Origin: an uncultured Methanospirillum sp.
Lineage (GTDB): Archaea > Halobacteriota > Methanomicrobia > Methanomicrobiales > Methanospirillaceae
Length of the DNA: 64,000 nt
Direction of reading: 5' to 3'
NCBI RefSeq assembly: GCF_963668475.1
Contig: NZ_OY764544.1
Coordinates: forward strand, 2,232,001 to 2,296,000
Below the pieces are notes generated by a model. The model saw only the letters and a list, made by a program, of their open reading frames with translations. It searched no databases and had not been told where the DNA came from. The position numbers and the translations under genes are program-made. This document shows, in pieces, positions 8,627-18,665 of this stretch; within the stretch, counting starts at the first letter, position 1; each line of letters begins with the position of its first letter.

Positions 8627-10189
8627 TCAGGAGAAACTCAGATCCTTTGGCCTTCGTTCCCTTAACTGGCAGAGCACCATGACAATAAAGGAGAGAGGGA
8701 GTGCAAACACAAGGGGATCGATGACAGACCACGGGAGCCCGAGGATTGTCTGTACTCCTGTCAGGGCCTGAGAAATACCCAGGGTCTTTGCTTCTGACGT
8801 GTGGACAAATGCTGTCCAGAAGAACCAGGTCAGAGCCCCGATAATCATACTCCACACTGCACCTGTCCGTGATGGCCGGTGTGAATACACCCCCACTGCG
8901 AAAGCAGGAAGAAATGCTGAGGCACACAGGCCCATGAACATCGCAGTAGCCCGTGCAATAATCCCTTCAGGCATGGAAAGGGCCAGAATTACACTCAGGA
9001 TCATCATAACCAGGCACCCGATCTGGTTTGCCCTAACAGAGAGTGCGCATGTCTTTCCCCGTCCCCAGATGTCACAGACAAGGGCGGTTCCCATGGTGTG
9101 ATACAAGGCTGAAAGTGTGGACATGGCAGCAGAGAGGAGTGTGAGCATAAAGATGATGACAAAGATCTCGGGCATTGCCTGGTTGATGTACACCGGTATG
9201 ATCGAGTCGATGTTTCCTCCTGCTGCGGTCACGGCAATCTTTCCGGTGTGCTGCAGGAAGTAGACATTGGTGAGGGCACCGACGGTGAATGCCACTCCGG
9301 TCATCATCAGGATGAACGGCCCTCCTACAAGAACAGCCCGGTTGAGTGCCCGGTTATCTTTTGCAGTCATGAATCTGACCACCAGCTGTGGCTGGGCAAG
9401 GACACCGATCCCGACACCCAGGACCAGGGTTGTGATGAGAGTGAACCAGATGGGGGAACCAAGTTCAGGCATTGATGCCCATCCTGTCATCCCCTGTGCA
9501 GTGAGTGATGCAGGCACAAGGTCTGACATCGCAGCAAGGGCTGAGTTTGCCACAGTAACACCGCCAAGGTACACATAGGTGAGCACCAGGAGCAGGGTCA
9601 TCCCGACAAACATAATCGCTCCCTGAAATGCATCGGTGTACATGACCGCAATAAGTCCGCCATACATCACATACACGGCAACAACTGCTGCAAAAACTAT
9701 CAGCGAGGTGGTGTAGGAGATGTTCAGAGTTGATTCAAGAAATCTGGCTCCGCCTATCAGAACTGCTGCGGTGTAGAGCGGCATGCCGATGAGGATGATA
9801 AGGCCTGAAAGAAACTGTAATCCCGGGCTTTGAAAGATCTTTCCCATGAGATCAGGAAATGTGACTGCACCGGTCTCCACCCCTTTCTCCCGTGTCTTCT
9901 TTCCGAATACAACAAATGCGAGAAGGATACCGATCCCTATGTTGAATACGGTCAGCCAGATAAGGCCCATTCCAAGGTTTGCAGCAACCCCCCCGAACCC
10001 CACGATTGCAGATGTGGAGATGAACGTGGCACCGTACGAGAGAGCAATGATAACCGGGTGGGTATCCCTGCCTGCAAGCAGGTAATCTTCGGCATGGTTC
10101 GTCCTTCGGTACCCGAGATACCCGAGACCAAGGGTGATTCCTACGTAAACCAGGACGATTACCAGGGTAATAACCGGATCTGTTGTCAT
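8627..10189 (-). CDS. Sodium:solute symporter (SSS family)
   Basis: A 520-aa membrane protein with about 13 hydrophobic helices. The N-terminal YVGITLGLGYLGYRRT and DYLLAGRDTHPVIIALSYGATFISTSAIVGFGG are hallmarks of the SSS family (sodium-coupled uptake of organic solutes). The substrate cannot be read from the sequence. Its ATG directly follows the stop codon of the 39-aa small protein upstream, so translation is probably coupled. Confidence 0.9.
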   Translation of the reverse strand: MTTDPVITLVIVLVYVGITLGLGYLGYRRTNHAEDYLLAGRDTHPVIIALSYGATFISTSAIVGFGGVAANLGMGLIWLTVFNIGIGILLAFVVFGKKTREKGVETGAVTFPDLMGKIFQSPGLQFLSGLIILIGMPLYTAAVLIGGARFLESTLNISYTTSLIVFAAVVAVYVMYGGLIAVMYTDAFQGAIMFVGMTLLLVLTYVYLGGVTVANSALAAMSDLVPASLTAQGMTGWASMPELGSPIWFTLITTLVLGVGIGVLAQPQLVVRFMTAKDNRALNRAVLVGGPFILMMTGVAFTVGALTNVYFLQHTGKIAVTAAGGNIDSIIPVYINQAMPEIFVIIFMLTLLSAAMSTLSALYHTMGTALVCDIWGRGKTCALSVRANQIGCLVMMILSVILALSMPEGIIARATAMFMGLCASAFLPAFAVGVYSHRPSRTGAVWSMIIGALTWFFWTAFVHTSEAKTLGISQALTGVQTILGLPWSVIDPLVFALPLSFIVMVLCQLRERRPKDLSFS

Positions 10190-10309
10190 TTATGATCCTC
10201 CGGTGTTCCAGTTCACCAGTCCGTACACGATGCAGGCTAGAGCGAATCCTATCGATAGGACATAGCCGGCAATGATCGCCGGATCAGAGATTCCACATAT
10301 AGTTATCAT
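10190..10309 (-). CDS. 39-aa symporter small accessory membrane protein
   Basis: A short frame beginning MITICGISDPAIIAGYVLSI has one transmembrane helix followed by NWNTGGS and a stop. The stop TAA is immediately followed by the symporter ATG with no gap. Tiny single-helix proteins encoded just ahead of SSS transporters are known as symporter small accessory proteins, and position, length and topology all fit. They are thought to assist the transporter; the mechanism is not shown by sequence. Confidence 0.75.
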   Translation of the reverse strand: MITICGISDPAIIAGYVLSIGFALACIVYGLVNWNTGGS

Positions 10310-10571
10310 GATTATCGAAGACCTGCGGTAACCTGTCTGCGTTGTCAATACCCGGGGACCGGAAATATCCGGTCCCCTATCTAAACACGAAGAAAAATGA
10401 GTATGATAAGAATCCGTCTTCAGGGATTGTGCAGATTCGCATCAGTTTACCGCTACCATATCTGCTCTTCTGGTATATGAATTATGAATGTTCTGGTGCA
10501 TCTGTATCTACTGTATGCACCATGTGTGTTCTGAATGAATTACAAACTGAATCAACCGGTCACCTCACATA

Positions 10572-11939
10572 ATGAGAGAGCCGCATCGGATACTTTTTCA
10601 GGTACGACCTGAGAACCATACCTATATGATGAGGGAGATCCTGCCCTTGGAGAGGTTTGCATGCCTTCTGATACTCATATTCATATTCTCTATCCTTGCT
10701 CCTGTATCAGCCGGGCAGACACAGATGGGATACTTTGAGGTGAAATCAAACCCGCAGGGGGCCGATGTGATTGTCAATGGTGCTTTTGCCGGGGAGACTC
10801 CGGTGATCGTTCCGGTCACTGCTATGAGCCCGAATGCAACAGTGATCAGGGTTATGATGCAGGGTTTCCAGATCTGGGAACAGACCTACAATCAGAGTGT
10901 TCAGCCAGGTGGGATTGTTCCGGTTATGGCAGTCCTGGCCCCTGTTGCAACCACGGGATCCCTGAAGGTGAGTTCGTCTCCCTCTGGTGCCATGGTAACC
11001 GTTGACAACGGAAACGGGCAGATGGCCCCCTGGACCTATACCAATCTGCCGACCGGAACACATCTGGTCTCGCTGGTCATGATGGGGTATGAACCGTTTG
11101 TCCGAACTGTTGAGATCCATCCTGGGGAGGCAACCGAACTGTCAGCAAGTATGACCATTCGAACCGGCTCGGGAACGCTTGAGATCAGTTCAGATCCCGG
11201 AGGTGCCATGGCGTACGTGGACGGCGTGTATGCTGGAACTACAAACCTCGTCGTAGGAAATATTCCGCCAGGGCGCCATGAGGTCAGGATCAGCCGGGCA
11301 GGAAATGATGATTATGTTGAATGGGTTTCAGTGCAGAATCAGGTGACCACCCCGGTGCATATCTCTCTCAAGCCGGCTACTGGTGCATCCGGTGGTTTTG
11401 TGGTTGTCACCACCGAACCCCCGGGAGCATCTGTATTCCTTGATGATGAGTACAAGGGGCTTACTGAAACAGGCAGACCTCTTGAGATCTCCAATCTCAC
11501 ACCTGGAAGTCACAGGATATACGTCACCAGCAAGAATTACGAAGATTTTGAAGCAATGGTCATGGTCACGGCCGGAGCCATTACGCCAGTGACTGTGCAG
11601 ATGGATCCAAGCCCGATGCCTCAGGCATGCGGACTTGTGATGGTAAGTTCAGATCCTGCAGGTGCTGATATCACTGTTGATGGTCATCTCAAGGGAACTA
11701 CGCCTGCCACTGTTGAGACCGTGTGCTCAGGTAAACATACCTATTCGATAAAACTTGACGGATATCAGGAGTACAACTCGTCGTTTGAGGTTATACCCGG
11801 GCAGGTGCTTCAGATCAACACTGTTCTGGCCTCTGGCACCACAACTGGAACACCACGACAGGGGGCACCCTGGCCATCCCCTTTGCTGATTATCGGGATT
11901 CTTGCAGGTGTTGGGTATTTCTACCATCGGAAGACCTAA
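10572..11939 (+). CDS. Surface protein with tandem PEGA domains
   Basis: A 455-aa protein. A signal peptide (LLILIFIFSILAPVSAG) is followed by five PEGA-type repeats, each with a strand such as GYFEVKSNPQGADVIVNG or LEISSDPGGAMAYVDG and a glycine-rich turn. The C-terminus is one hydrophobic helix (LLIIGILAGVGYF) with a basic tail, so the protein is probably anchored in the membrane with the repeats outside. The start could also be ATG at 10626 or 10629, which would sit closer to the signal peptide. PEGA domains are common in methanogen envelope proteins; the ligand is unknown. Confidence 0.8.
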   Translation: MREPHRILFQVRPENHTYMMREILPLERFACLLILIFIFSILAPVSAGQTQMGYFEVKSNPQGADVIVNGAFAGETPVIVPVTAMSPNATVIRVMMQGFQIWEQTYNQSVQPGGIVPVMAVLAPVATTGSLKVSSSPSGAMVTVDNGNGQMAPWTYTNLPTGTHLVSLVMMGYEPFVRTVEIHPGEATELSASMTIRTGSGTLEISSDPGGAMAYVDGVYAGTTNLVVGNIPPGRHEVRISRAGNDDYVEWVSVQNQVTTPVHISLKPATGASGGFVVVTTEPPGASVFLDDEYKGLTETGRPLEISNLTPGSHRIYVTSKNYEDFEAMVMVTAGAITPVTVQMDPSPMPQACGLVMVSSDPAGADITVDGHLKGTTPATVETVCSGKHTYSIKLDGYQEYNSSFEVIPGQVLQINTVLASGTTTGTPRQGAPWPSPLLIIGILAGVGYFYHRKT

Positions 11940-12169
11940 TCTCCCTCCATTTCAGATAAGCCCACGTCACCCGGATTCAGCCCGGGACTGTGGGATCCTT
12001 CTTCTACGAAGGTTATTTCAGGTCGGCACCTTAAAATTTAAGCGAATATTGCGTTATTCCTGAAGATAATCAGGCCATAACCACCGGGGCTTGCACGAAT
12101 CAGCCCTTCCCCCGTCCCGGTTCATCTGCCTGGAGCTAAGGCAAGCCGGGGGGAGGAGATATAACAACC

Positions 12170-13696
12170 ATGTCATTTGATAATCCAGCGTTGCAGTTCG
12201 ATGAACAGCGTCTCGCAAAAAGAAACCTCCTCCAGGAACAGGGAGTCCCTCTCTACCCTCCCACTTTCAAGAGAACACACACCATTGCCGGAATCCGGGA
12301 AGCATTTGATTCAGTAACCCATGATCCATCCCCTGAACAGGTCAGCACTGCAGGAAGAATCTTTATCGTTCGTGATCACGGGAAGACCTTTTTCTGTGAT
12401 CTTGGAGACGAATCCGGAAGGATCCAACTCTACATAAAGAAGGATTCACTCCCTGAAGGGAAGTTCGCGGTCTTCAAATCCGGGATTGAGCGTGGGGATA
12501 TCATCGGGGTTGTAGGCCGGGCATTCAGAACCAAAGTCGGCGAGATAACTCTCTGGGTAGATGACTTTGAACTTCTAACCAAAACGCTCTGTTCACTTCC
12601 GGAAAAGTTCCATGGTCTTACAAATCTTGAGAAACGATACCGGCAGCGGTACCTGGATCTGATTGTCAATGAGGATAGCAGGGAGACGTTCAGGATACGA
12701 AGCAGAATTCTCTCTCATCTCAGAAATAGTCTGACCACCAGTGGGTTCCTCGAGTTTGAGACACCAACACTCCAGCCGATCTATGGCGGTGCAAACGCCA
12801 GACCGTTTACTACCTACCACAACTACCTCGAGCAGAAACTGTACATGCGGATTGCCCCGGAGCTCTATCTGAAGCGGCTGGTTGTCGGTGGGTTTGAGAA
12901 GGTCTTTGAACTCGCAAAGAACTTCAGGAACGAGGATATCGATACCAGTCACAACCCCGAGTTCTCCATGGTGGAGATCTATCAGGCATATGCTGATTAC
13001 AGGGACATGATGAGGTTGACAGAAGAGATCATCTCTGGAATTATCAAAGAGGTGACAGGAGGATATGAGGTCAGCTATGAAGGGAACACCCTGAATTTCG
13101 CTCCTCCCTGGAACTCAATGCCGATGGACGAAGCTGTAAAAAATATAGGGGGCATTGACATCTTTGCATACACCCTTGATGATCTCAAAGAGAAAGGGAG
13201 AACACTTGGAATTGAAGGAATTGACGGTGCCAGCAGCCACCGCGAAGCTCTGCCTCTCTTCTTCGAAACCCTGGTTGAAGAGAAACTGATTCAACCGACG
13301 TTCATTCTCGATTTCCCTATTGAGAACTCACCACTTGCAAAGGTACACCGGGAGAAGGAAGGATTTGTTGAACGGTTCGAACTCTTTATTGCAGGGATGG
13401 AACTTGCAAACGGGTTCTCCGAACTGAACGATCCCCTGGATCAACTCGAGCGATTTGAGGCCCAGGAAGAGAAGCGGCGACTTGGTGACGAAGAAGCCCA
13501 GATGCATGACTACGACTTTGTGAACGCTCTTGGATATGGCATGCCACCGACCGGTGGTGTCGGGATTGGAATTGATCGGCTTGTCATGCTAAGCACCAGC
13601 AACACCTCGATCAAGGAGGTCATCCTCTTCCCCTCGATGAGAAGGGAAGTAGCCTCAGAAGAGGAAGAAGGTGTTTCTGGTAAGGATGCCCAATAG
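12170..13696 (+). CDS. lysS: Lysyl-tRNA synthetase, class II
   Basis: A 508-aa class II synthetase. An N-terminal OB-fold anticodon-binding domain is followed by class II motif 2 (NFRNEDIDTSHNPEFS) and motif 3 (GVGIGIDRLVML). It charges tRNA-Lys in the cytosol. A strong ribosome-binding site, GGGGGAGGAG, ends about 12 bp before the ATG. Many archaea use a class I LysRS instead, so the class II type is worth noting. The upstream interval of 230 bp contains an AT-rich element (TTAAAATTTAAG near 12031) that may serve as TATA. Confidence 0.95.
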   Translation: MSFDNPALQFDEQRLAKRNLLQEQGVPLYPPTFKRTHTIAGIREAFDSVTHDPSPEQVSTAGRIFIVRDHGKTFFCDLGDESGRIQLYIKKDSLPEGKFAVFKSGIERGDIIGVVGRAFRTKVGEITLWVDDFELLTKTLCSLPEKFHGLTNLEKRYRQRYLDLIVNEDSRETFRIRSRILSHLRNSLTTSGFLEFETPTLQPIYGGANARPFTTYHNYLEQKLYMRIAPELYLKRLVVGGFEKVFELAKNFRNEDIDTSHNPEFSMVEIYQAYADYRDMMRLTEEIISGIIKEVTGGYEVSYEGNTLNFAPPWNSMPMDEAVKNIGGIDIFAYTLDDLKEKGRTLGIEGIDGASSHREALPLFFETLVEEKLIQPTFILDFPIENSPLAKVHREKEGFVERFELFIAGMELANGFSELNDPLDQLERFEAQEEKRRLGDEEAQMHDYDFVNALGYGMPPTGGVGIGIDRLVMLSTSNTSIKEVILFPSMRREVASEEEEGVSGKDAQ

Positions 13697-14020
13697 GCGC
13701 AATCCTCTAATTTATACGTATTTTTGAATATAGGCTATTAATATAATTCTTTTTCAGGCTCTGATGTCCATATGGGTTCTGTTTCCCTCCTGTTTTTTGA
13801 TAATAACGGCTCTGGCTCACTATTTTTAGAAACACTTATAATCCATGAAAAGACATCCTTGTCATATTGTACATGATGTGAGATCGGTGTTGTTCAGCGA
13901 AGAAAAGCCCGTTAGTTCGGGCACTCCAGTGAAATGTAATAATTAAGGCTATTATTATATTTCAGAAAAAATGTGGGGGCTCTGCGTGCAACAGAAAACT
14001 GGTATGGGGGTATGGATGAG
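13697..14020 (+). promoter_or_regulatory. AT-rich intergenic region with probable promoter of the dockerin protein gene
   Basis: About 320 bp without a convincing gene. An AT-rich TATA-like run (TTATTATATTT, about 13952-13962) lies 60 bp ahead of the chosen start, and GGGGG at 14006-14010 is a reasonable ribosome-binding site for ATG 14021. No repeats or stable hairpins were seen. Confidence 0.4.
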
Positions 14021-17000
14021 ATGATACGGATACAACAGAGTGCATTACTAGCTGCGCTCCTGGTGTTACTGGTCTGCTGGATGCCGGTAACCGGGAGTGT
14101 GGCGGCTGGGGGAAATGTTTCCATGGAGGAACTCTCCTCACAGCCCGTTCAGTTTATAAAAAATGTCGGGCAGTCACCTGATATCATACAATATCAGGCA
14201 AAGTCACAGGACTTTTCTTTTGATTTCACAAAAGATGGCATGCTCGTCTCCGGTGTCGGTGGTGTGGATACGGGTGCCAATGAGAGTGAGATGCAGCCAA
14301 TGGTTGTTACTCTGGAAGGAGCCCGTAAGGAGATTAATATTGAGGCCGCGAATCAGCTCCCAGGGTATGCAAATTTCCTGATGGGGCAGAATGAGTCGGA
14401 TTACAAGCAGCATGTCCCCTGGTATGGTGAGATCATGTATGCAGATATTCTCCCCGGCATCAACCTGTCGTACACTGGAATGGGTGGAGTCCTGAAGCGT
14501 GAATATCAGGTTAGTCCTGGTGCGGATCCTGTCTCGATTAAACTCGTGTACTCTGGTGCAGAGAATATCACACTCACTGCTGACGGATCCCTCCTTGTCA
14601 AAACTAAGTTTGGAAACCTGACCGAGGCTGCACCGGTGAGTTATCAGGTTATCAACGGAAATAGGTCAGAAGTCAGTTCAAACTACACCATTCTCGATAA
14701 CAACCGGGTGGGATTCAAACTGGAGACCTATGATACCGCATACCCCCTGATCATTGATCCATATCTTCAGTACTCAACCTATCTCGGTGGGGCTCTGGAA
14801 GATTATGGAATGGACATCGCAATAGACAGCTCCGGTGATGCATATGTAACAGGGTACACCTCATCCTGTAACTTCCCTGTTGTCAATCCTATCAACATCA
14901 ACTCTCCTATCAGTTACAACGGATCATTCTGTCATAACAGTCGTGATGTCTTTGTCACCAAACTTACCACGAATTCAGATGGTAATGCATCGATTGCCTT
15001 TTCGACGTTCCTTGGAGGAAGCTCATCAGACTTCGGCCGGGGCATTGCAGTGGACAGTTCCAATAATATATACGTTACCGGTGACACGTATTCCTCTGAC
15101 TTCCCTGTTCTTCTTCCGATTCAGAATGGTGGACGTCTGCATGGATCAAATGATGCATATGTGACTAAACTGCGGGCAGACGGGACGAACTTCTGGTATT
15201 CATCCTTCCTTGGAGGCAATTTTGCCGATCAGGCAAATGATATTGTCGTCGACAGTCTGGGTGCAGCATATATCACCGGTTCGACCGTTGGGAACAGTCC
15301 ACTGAAAAAGACTGAAGAGAACTTTCCAGTCACATCCGGAGCCTATCAGGAGGCACCGAATACCAACGCGGTCATGGGTGATGCTTTTGCCTCCAAACTC
15401 AGTCCAACCGGTAACAGCCTTGAATATTCAACATATATCAGCGGTAGCAATACTGAATCAGGCAATGGAATTGCTGTGGATGGCCAGGGCCTGGTCTATG
15501 TTATAGGAACAACGTCATCGAACAACCTGATCCCTTCAACCGCAACAGGTTACCAGAAGACTTTGAAGGGAACCCAGGATGCATTCCTTATGAAATTCAA
15601 CTTTGCAGCCTCCTCCCCGCTGGTATATGGCACCTACCTCGGTGGTGCCACCGGGTATGACTATGGAGAGGCGGTTGCAGTTGATTCAGACTTCAGTGCA
15701 TATGTGACCGGAGCCACGGCATCTACCGATTTCCCTGTCACAACGTATGCAAAACAGAAGAAAAAAGGCTGGGTGTATGACTATTTTGAGAAGGATGCGT
15801 ATGTCACAAAATTCTCGACTGACGGGGCAAGCCTTCTCTATTCAACCTATCTCGGTGGCAGCTCAGATGACTGGGGGTATGGCATCGCAGTAGATAGCAG
15901 CCGGCGTGCGTACGTTACCGGATATACCAAGTCAGAGAGTTTTCCTAAGTATGACTCAATAAAGACAATCACGTACAGCGGTGATCAGGATGGGTTCCTG
16001 ACCTGTGTGAATGCAGCCGGAAGCGACTGGGTTTATTCAACCGTCTTTGGTGGAAGCAGTAGCGAATTGTCCCATGCAGTCGCAGTATCAACAGATGGGA
16101 ACACGGCATATATCACCGGATGGACAGATTCACCATCGATCCAGGATCTTGTCAGCGGGAGTAGTTGTACTAATGACTGTTTCCCTGTTCTGAACTGGAT
16201 CAATCAGACCACGTATCCTGATGATTCAAGTAGATACAATGGAAGCAGGATTGATCGGGGTATTCTTGATACATATAATTCCAACACCTTTGATGCATTT
16301 GTAATGAAGTTTGGCAAGAGCAGCCTTCTGGCTTCCTTTACTCCGAACCTCACCTGCGGGCCTGCACCTCTATCGGTTAGATTCACTGATACCTCCGCAG
16401 CCTCGGCAAATGTCGTGCAGAGAATATGGAACTTTGGAGACGGATACACAAATACTACAGGATCAACAGCGGTGGATGTCTACCACCAGTACAATACCAC
16501 AGGAACGTACCAGGCAACCCTGACCTTGTATTCCTACACGGGCTCATCAATGTCAAGCCCGTCCTCGATCACTGTCTGCAATCCGTATATCTCTGCTAAC
16601 TTCACCCTTCCGGCGTTCAACAACTCACAGACCCCGATAGATGTACCCTGGAAGACCGGAGTCTCGTTCACTCCAAATGTCACCAATTATACACCAGCAT
16701 CATACCAGTGGAACTTTGGTGACGGGACAGTGAACTCAACAGACAAGAATCCGACCCATCAGTTTGCATCGGTTGGTACCTATACCGTGACGATGACCCC
16801 ATTGACTGGGACATGCTGTAATTATACTTCAGCGCAGCGGGCAGTGCGGGTTATGGCGCCGCCATACGCCAGTTTTGTTAATGATACAGCAACTCCCCGG
16901 CTTGAATTATGTCCCACACAGTCAGTATCGTTTATTGATACCTCTACGGGCTCATCCCTCAACAGCAGTGCTACTGCATGGGAATGGGACTTTGGTGATA

Positions 17001-18649
17001 ACAGTGCCAAGGTAACAACCCAGAATGTTAGCCATGCCTACAACATCGGAGGAAATTTTACAGTTACTTTGAAAGCCTCCAATATTGCAGGAAGCAGTAC
17101 GGCTACAAAGACGAATTATGTAAGTGTTTATGGGGATGCAGTCGCAGGATTTGAGGCAGCGCCTGTCACCGGAGTTGCACCACTTACGGTCAGTTTCACA
17201 GATAAATCTACCGGAGTCCCATCATATTGGAACTGGGTATTTGAGGATGGTAACGCCAGTGCTGTGAGTACATTGAAAAATCCAAATTATACGTATTGGA
17301 GTCCTGGTGTATATTCGGTTAATCTAACGGTTGGGAATAAATGTGGTGGTAGCAGTTTTGCCAGGCTTCAGGATTACATCACAGTAAATGGTAACATCAG
17401 CCCGACGCTACTCTTCAACGGAACAGCCCCTGCATTATATACGAAGTATAACGGCACGGTTCCACTCACTGCTTTCCTCCAGGGGGGCACCTCAACCTCT
17501 AACCTGATCGATCAGGCCTGGTGGGACTTTGGTGACGGGAACCAGACTACTCAGACCCGTGATTCGGCATGGCCCACAGACAACACCTGGGTAAACCAGA
17601 CTCACCTCTACAGTGTAATCGGTGACTTCACACCGGTGCTGAAAGTTGCAAATAATACATGGGCCGGTAACTCTTCGACCGGTATGATGTACAACAAATC
17701 AATTGGCGTTTATGGGCCAATGTCTGTTAGTTTCACTGCAACACCGGCGACTGGAGTTGTTACACAACCGATACAGTTCAATGACACAAGCACAGGCAGC
17801 CCGACTGAATGGCACTGGCTGTTTGGGGACGGAAGCGAGACAAATGTTTCCGGAACTCCGACACACTCATTCACAACCCCTGGTTCATATCCGGTACTGC
17901 TTGAGATCTGGAACAAGTATGGCAAATATGGTGGATGGACAAACCGGACAGTTCAGATCAGTGCAGCAAGCACTTCTGGTGAGGTTGTGTTCAATCCTTC
18001 AGTTGTGAACATGACAACTGGTTCAAATAACTGGAGAAAGGTGCAGGTCAGCCTGAGCCGGGCAGATTATGGCCTCTCCAGTTTCAAGATCAAACTGGAT
18101 CTGAACAGCACAAATGCAACAAACTTCGGGCTTGTTGTTGATCGACCCTGGTGGATTGATGCAGACAAATGGTCGGTAACAGCAACTCCTGAAGGAAAGG
18201 CACAATACCTGACCCTCGCAGGGCTTGATACAACCGGCAGAATCGGATATGGCTCGCAAAATGTTTCTCTAGGCAACATCACGCTCTATGGATCTGCATC
18301 CGGTTTTGCAGTGATGAACCTGAACACGTCAGTCTCTACCGCTCAGTTCGGTTCATCTTTCATGGGATTGTCTTCACCTGGTGCACCGATCCGGGTGAGT
18401 TATGTCGGTGCTCTGACAGGCTATACAAACCCACCCAATGATCTCAAGCCTGACTCGACACATGACGGCTTGATTGATGACTTTGACGGGAATGGAGTGG
18501 TCAATTCGAATGATATAACGGTTTTCTTCCAACAGTGGTCAAAAGATTACCTGAACTCATATCCTGTTGCTCCGTTTGATTACAACTACAATGGAGTGGT
18601 TGATGGTAATGATATACAGAAATTCTTCGATGCCTACTCACATTGGTGA
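14021..18649 (+). CDS. Giant secreted beta-propeller/PKD protein ending in a dockerin
   Basis: About 1,542 aa from ATG 14021, chosen because the signal peptide (MIRIQQSALLAALLVLL) starts there; in-frame ATGs lie at 14012 and 13973. An N-terminal domain follows, then roughly eight SBBP-type propeller repeats of the form YSTYLGG...AVDSSG.AYVTG, then six PKD domains recognisable by W.FGDG or WDFGD motifs. A cohesin-like/X-type beta domain precedes the end. The last 60 or so residues contain two calcium-loop segments, DFDGNGVVNSNDI and DYNYNGVVDGNDI, which is a type I dockerin pair. It is exported and probably docks onto the cohesin-like proteins encoded next. Ligand-binding specificity is unknown. 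Confidence 0.85.
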   Translation: MIRIQQSALLAALLVLLVCWMPVTGSVAAGGNVSMEELSSQPVQFIKNVGQSPDIIQYQAKSQDFSFDFTKDGMLVSGVGGVDTGANESEMQPMVVTLEGARKEINIEAANQLPGYANFLMGQNESDYKQHVPWYGEIMYADILPGINLSYTGMGGVLKREYQVSPGADPVSIKLVYSGAENITLTADGSLLVKTKFGNLTEAAPVSYQVINGNRSEVSSNYTILDNNRVGFKLETYDTAYPLIIDPYLQYSTYLGGALEDYGMDIAIDSSGDAYVTGYTSSCNFPVVNPININSPISYNGSFCHNSRDVFVTKLTTNSDGNASIAFSTFLGGSSSDFGRGIAVDSSNNIYVTGDTYSSDFPVLLPIQNGGRLHGSNDAYVTKLRADGTNFWYSSFLGGNFADQANDIVVDSLGAAYITGSTVGNSPLKKTEENFPVTSGAYQEAPNTNAVMGDAFASKLSPTGNSLEYSTYISGSNTESGNGIAVDGQGLVYVIGTTSSNNLIPSTATGYQKTLKGTQDAFLMKFNFAASSPLVYGTYLGGATGYDYGEAVAVDSDFSAYVTGATASTDFPVTTYAKQKKKGWVYDYFEKDAYVTKFSTDGASLLYSTYLGGSSDDWGYGIAVDSSRRAYVTGYTKSESFPKYDSIKTITYSGDQDGFLTCVNAAGSDWVYSTVFGGSSSELSHAVAVSTDGNTAYITGWTDSPSIQDLVSGSSCTNDCFPVLNWINQTTYPDDSSRYNGSRIDRGILDTYNSNTFDAFVMKFGKSSLLASFTPNLTCGPAPLSVRFTDTSAASANVVQRIWNFGDGYTNTTGSTAVDVYHQYNTTGTYQATLTLYSYTGSSMSSPSSITVCNPYISANFTLPAFNNSQTPIDVPWKTGVSFTPNVTNYTPASYQWNFGDGTVNSTDKNPTHQFASVGTYTVTMTPLTGTCCNYTSAQRAVRVMAPPYASFVNDTATPRLELCPTQSVSFIDTSTGSSLNSSATAWEWDFGDNSAKVTTQNVSHAYNIGGNFTVTLKASNIAGSSTATKTNYVSVYGDAVAGFEAAPVTGVAPLTVSFTDKSTGVPSYWNWVFEDGNASAVSTLKNPNYTYWSPGVYSVNLTVGNKCGGSSFARLQDYITVNGNISPTLLFNGTAPALYTKYNGTVPLTAFLQGGTSTSNLIDQAWWDFGDGNQTTQTRDSAWPTDNTWVNQTHLYSVIGDFTPVLKVANNTWAGNSSTGMMYNKSIGVYGPMSVSFTATPATGVVTQPIQFNDTSTGSPTEWHWLFGDGSETNVSGTPTHSFTTPGSYPVLLEIWNKYGKYGGWTNRTVQISAASTSGEVVFNPSVVNMTTGSNNWRKVQVSLSRADYGLSSFKIKLDLNSTNATNFGLVVDRPWWIDADKWSVTATPEGKAQYLTLAGLDTTGRIGYGSQNVSLGNITLYGSASGFAVMNLNTSVSTAQFGSSFMGLSSPGAPIRVSYVGALTGYTNPPNDLKPDSTHDGLIDDFDGNGVVNSNDITVFFQQWSKDYLNSYPVAPFDYNYNGVVDGNDIQKFFDAYSHW

Positions 18650-18665
18650 TTATTAGGTGAATATT

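Noticed and set aside
10342..10572. 76-codon open frame between the symporter accessory gene and the PEGA gene
   Set aside because: No ribosome-binding site, no recognisable domain and composition like the surrounding intergenic DNA; it probably arises by chance.
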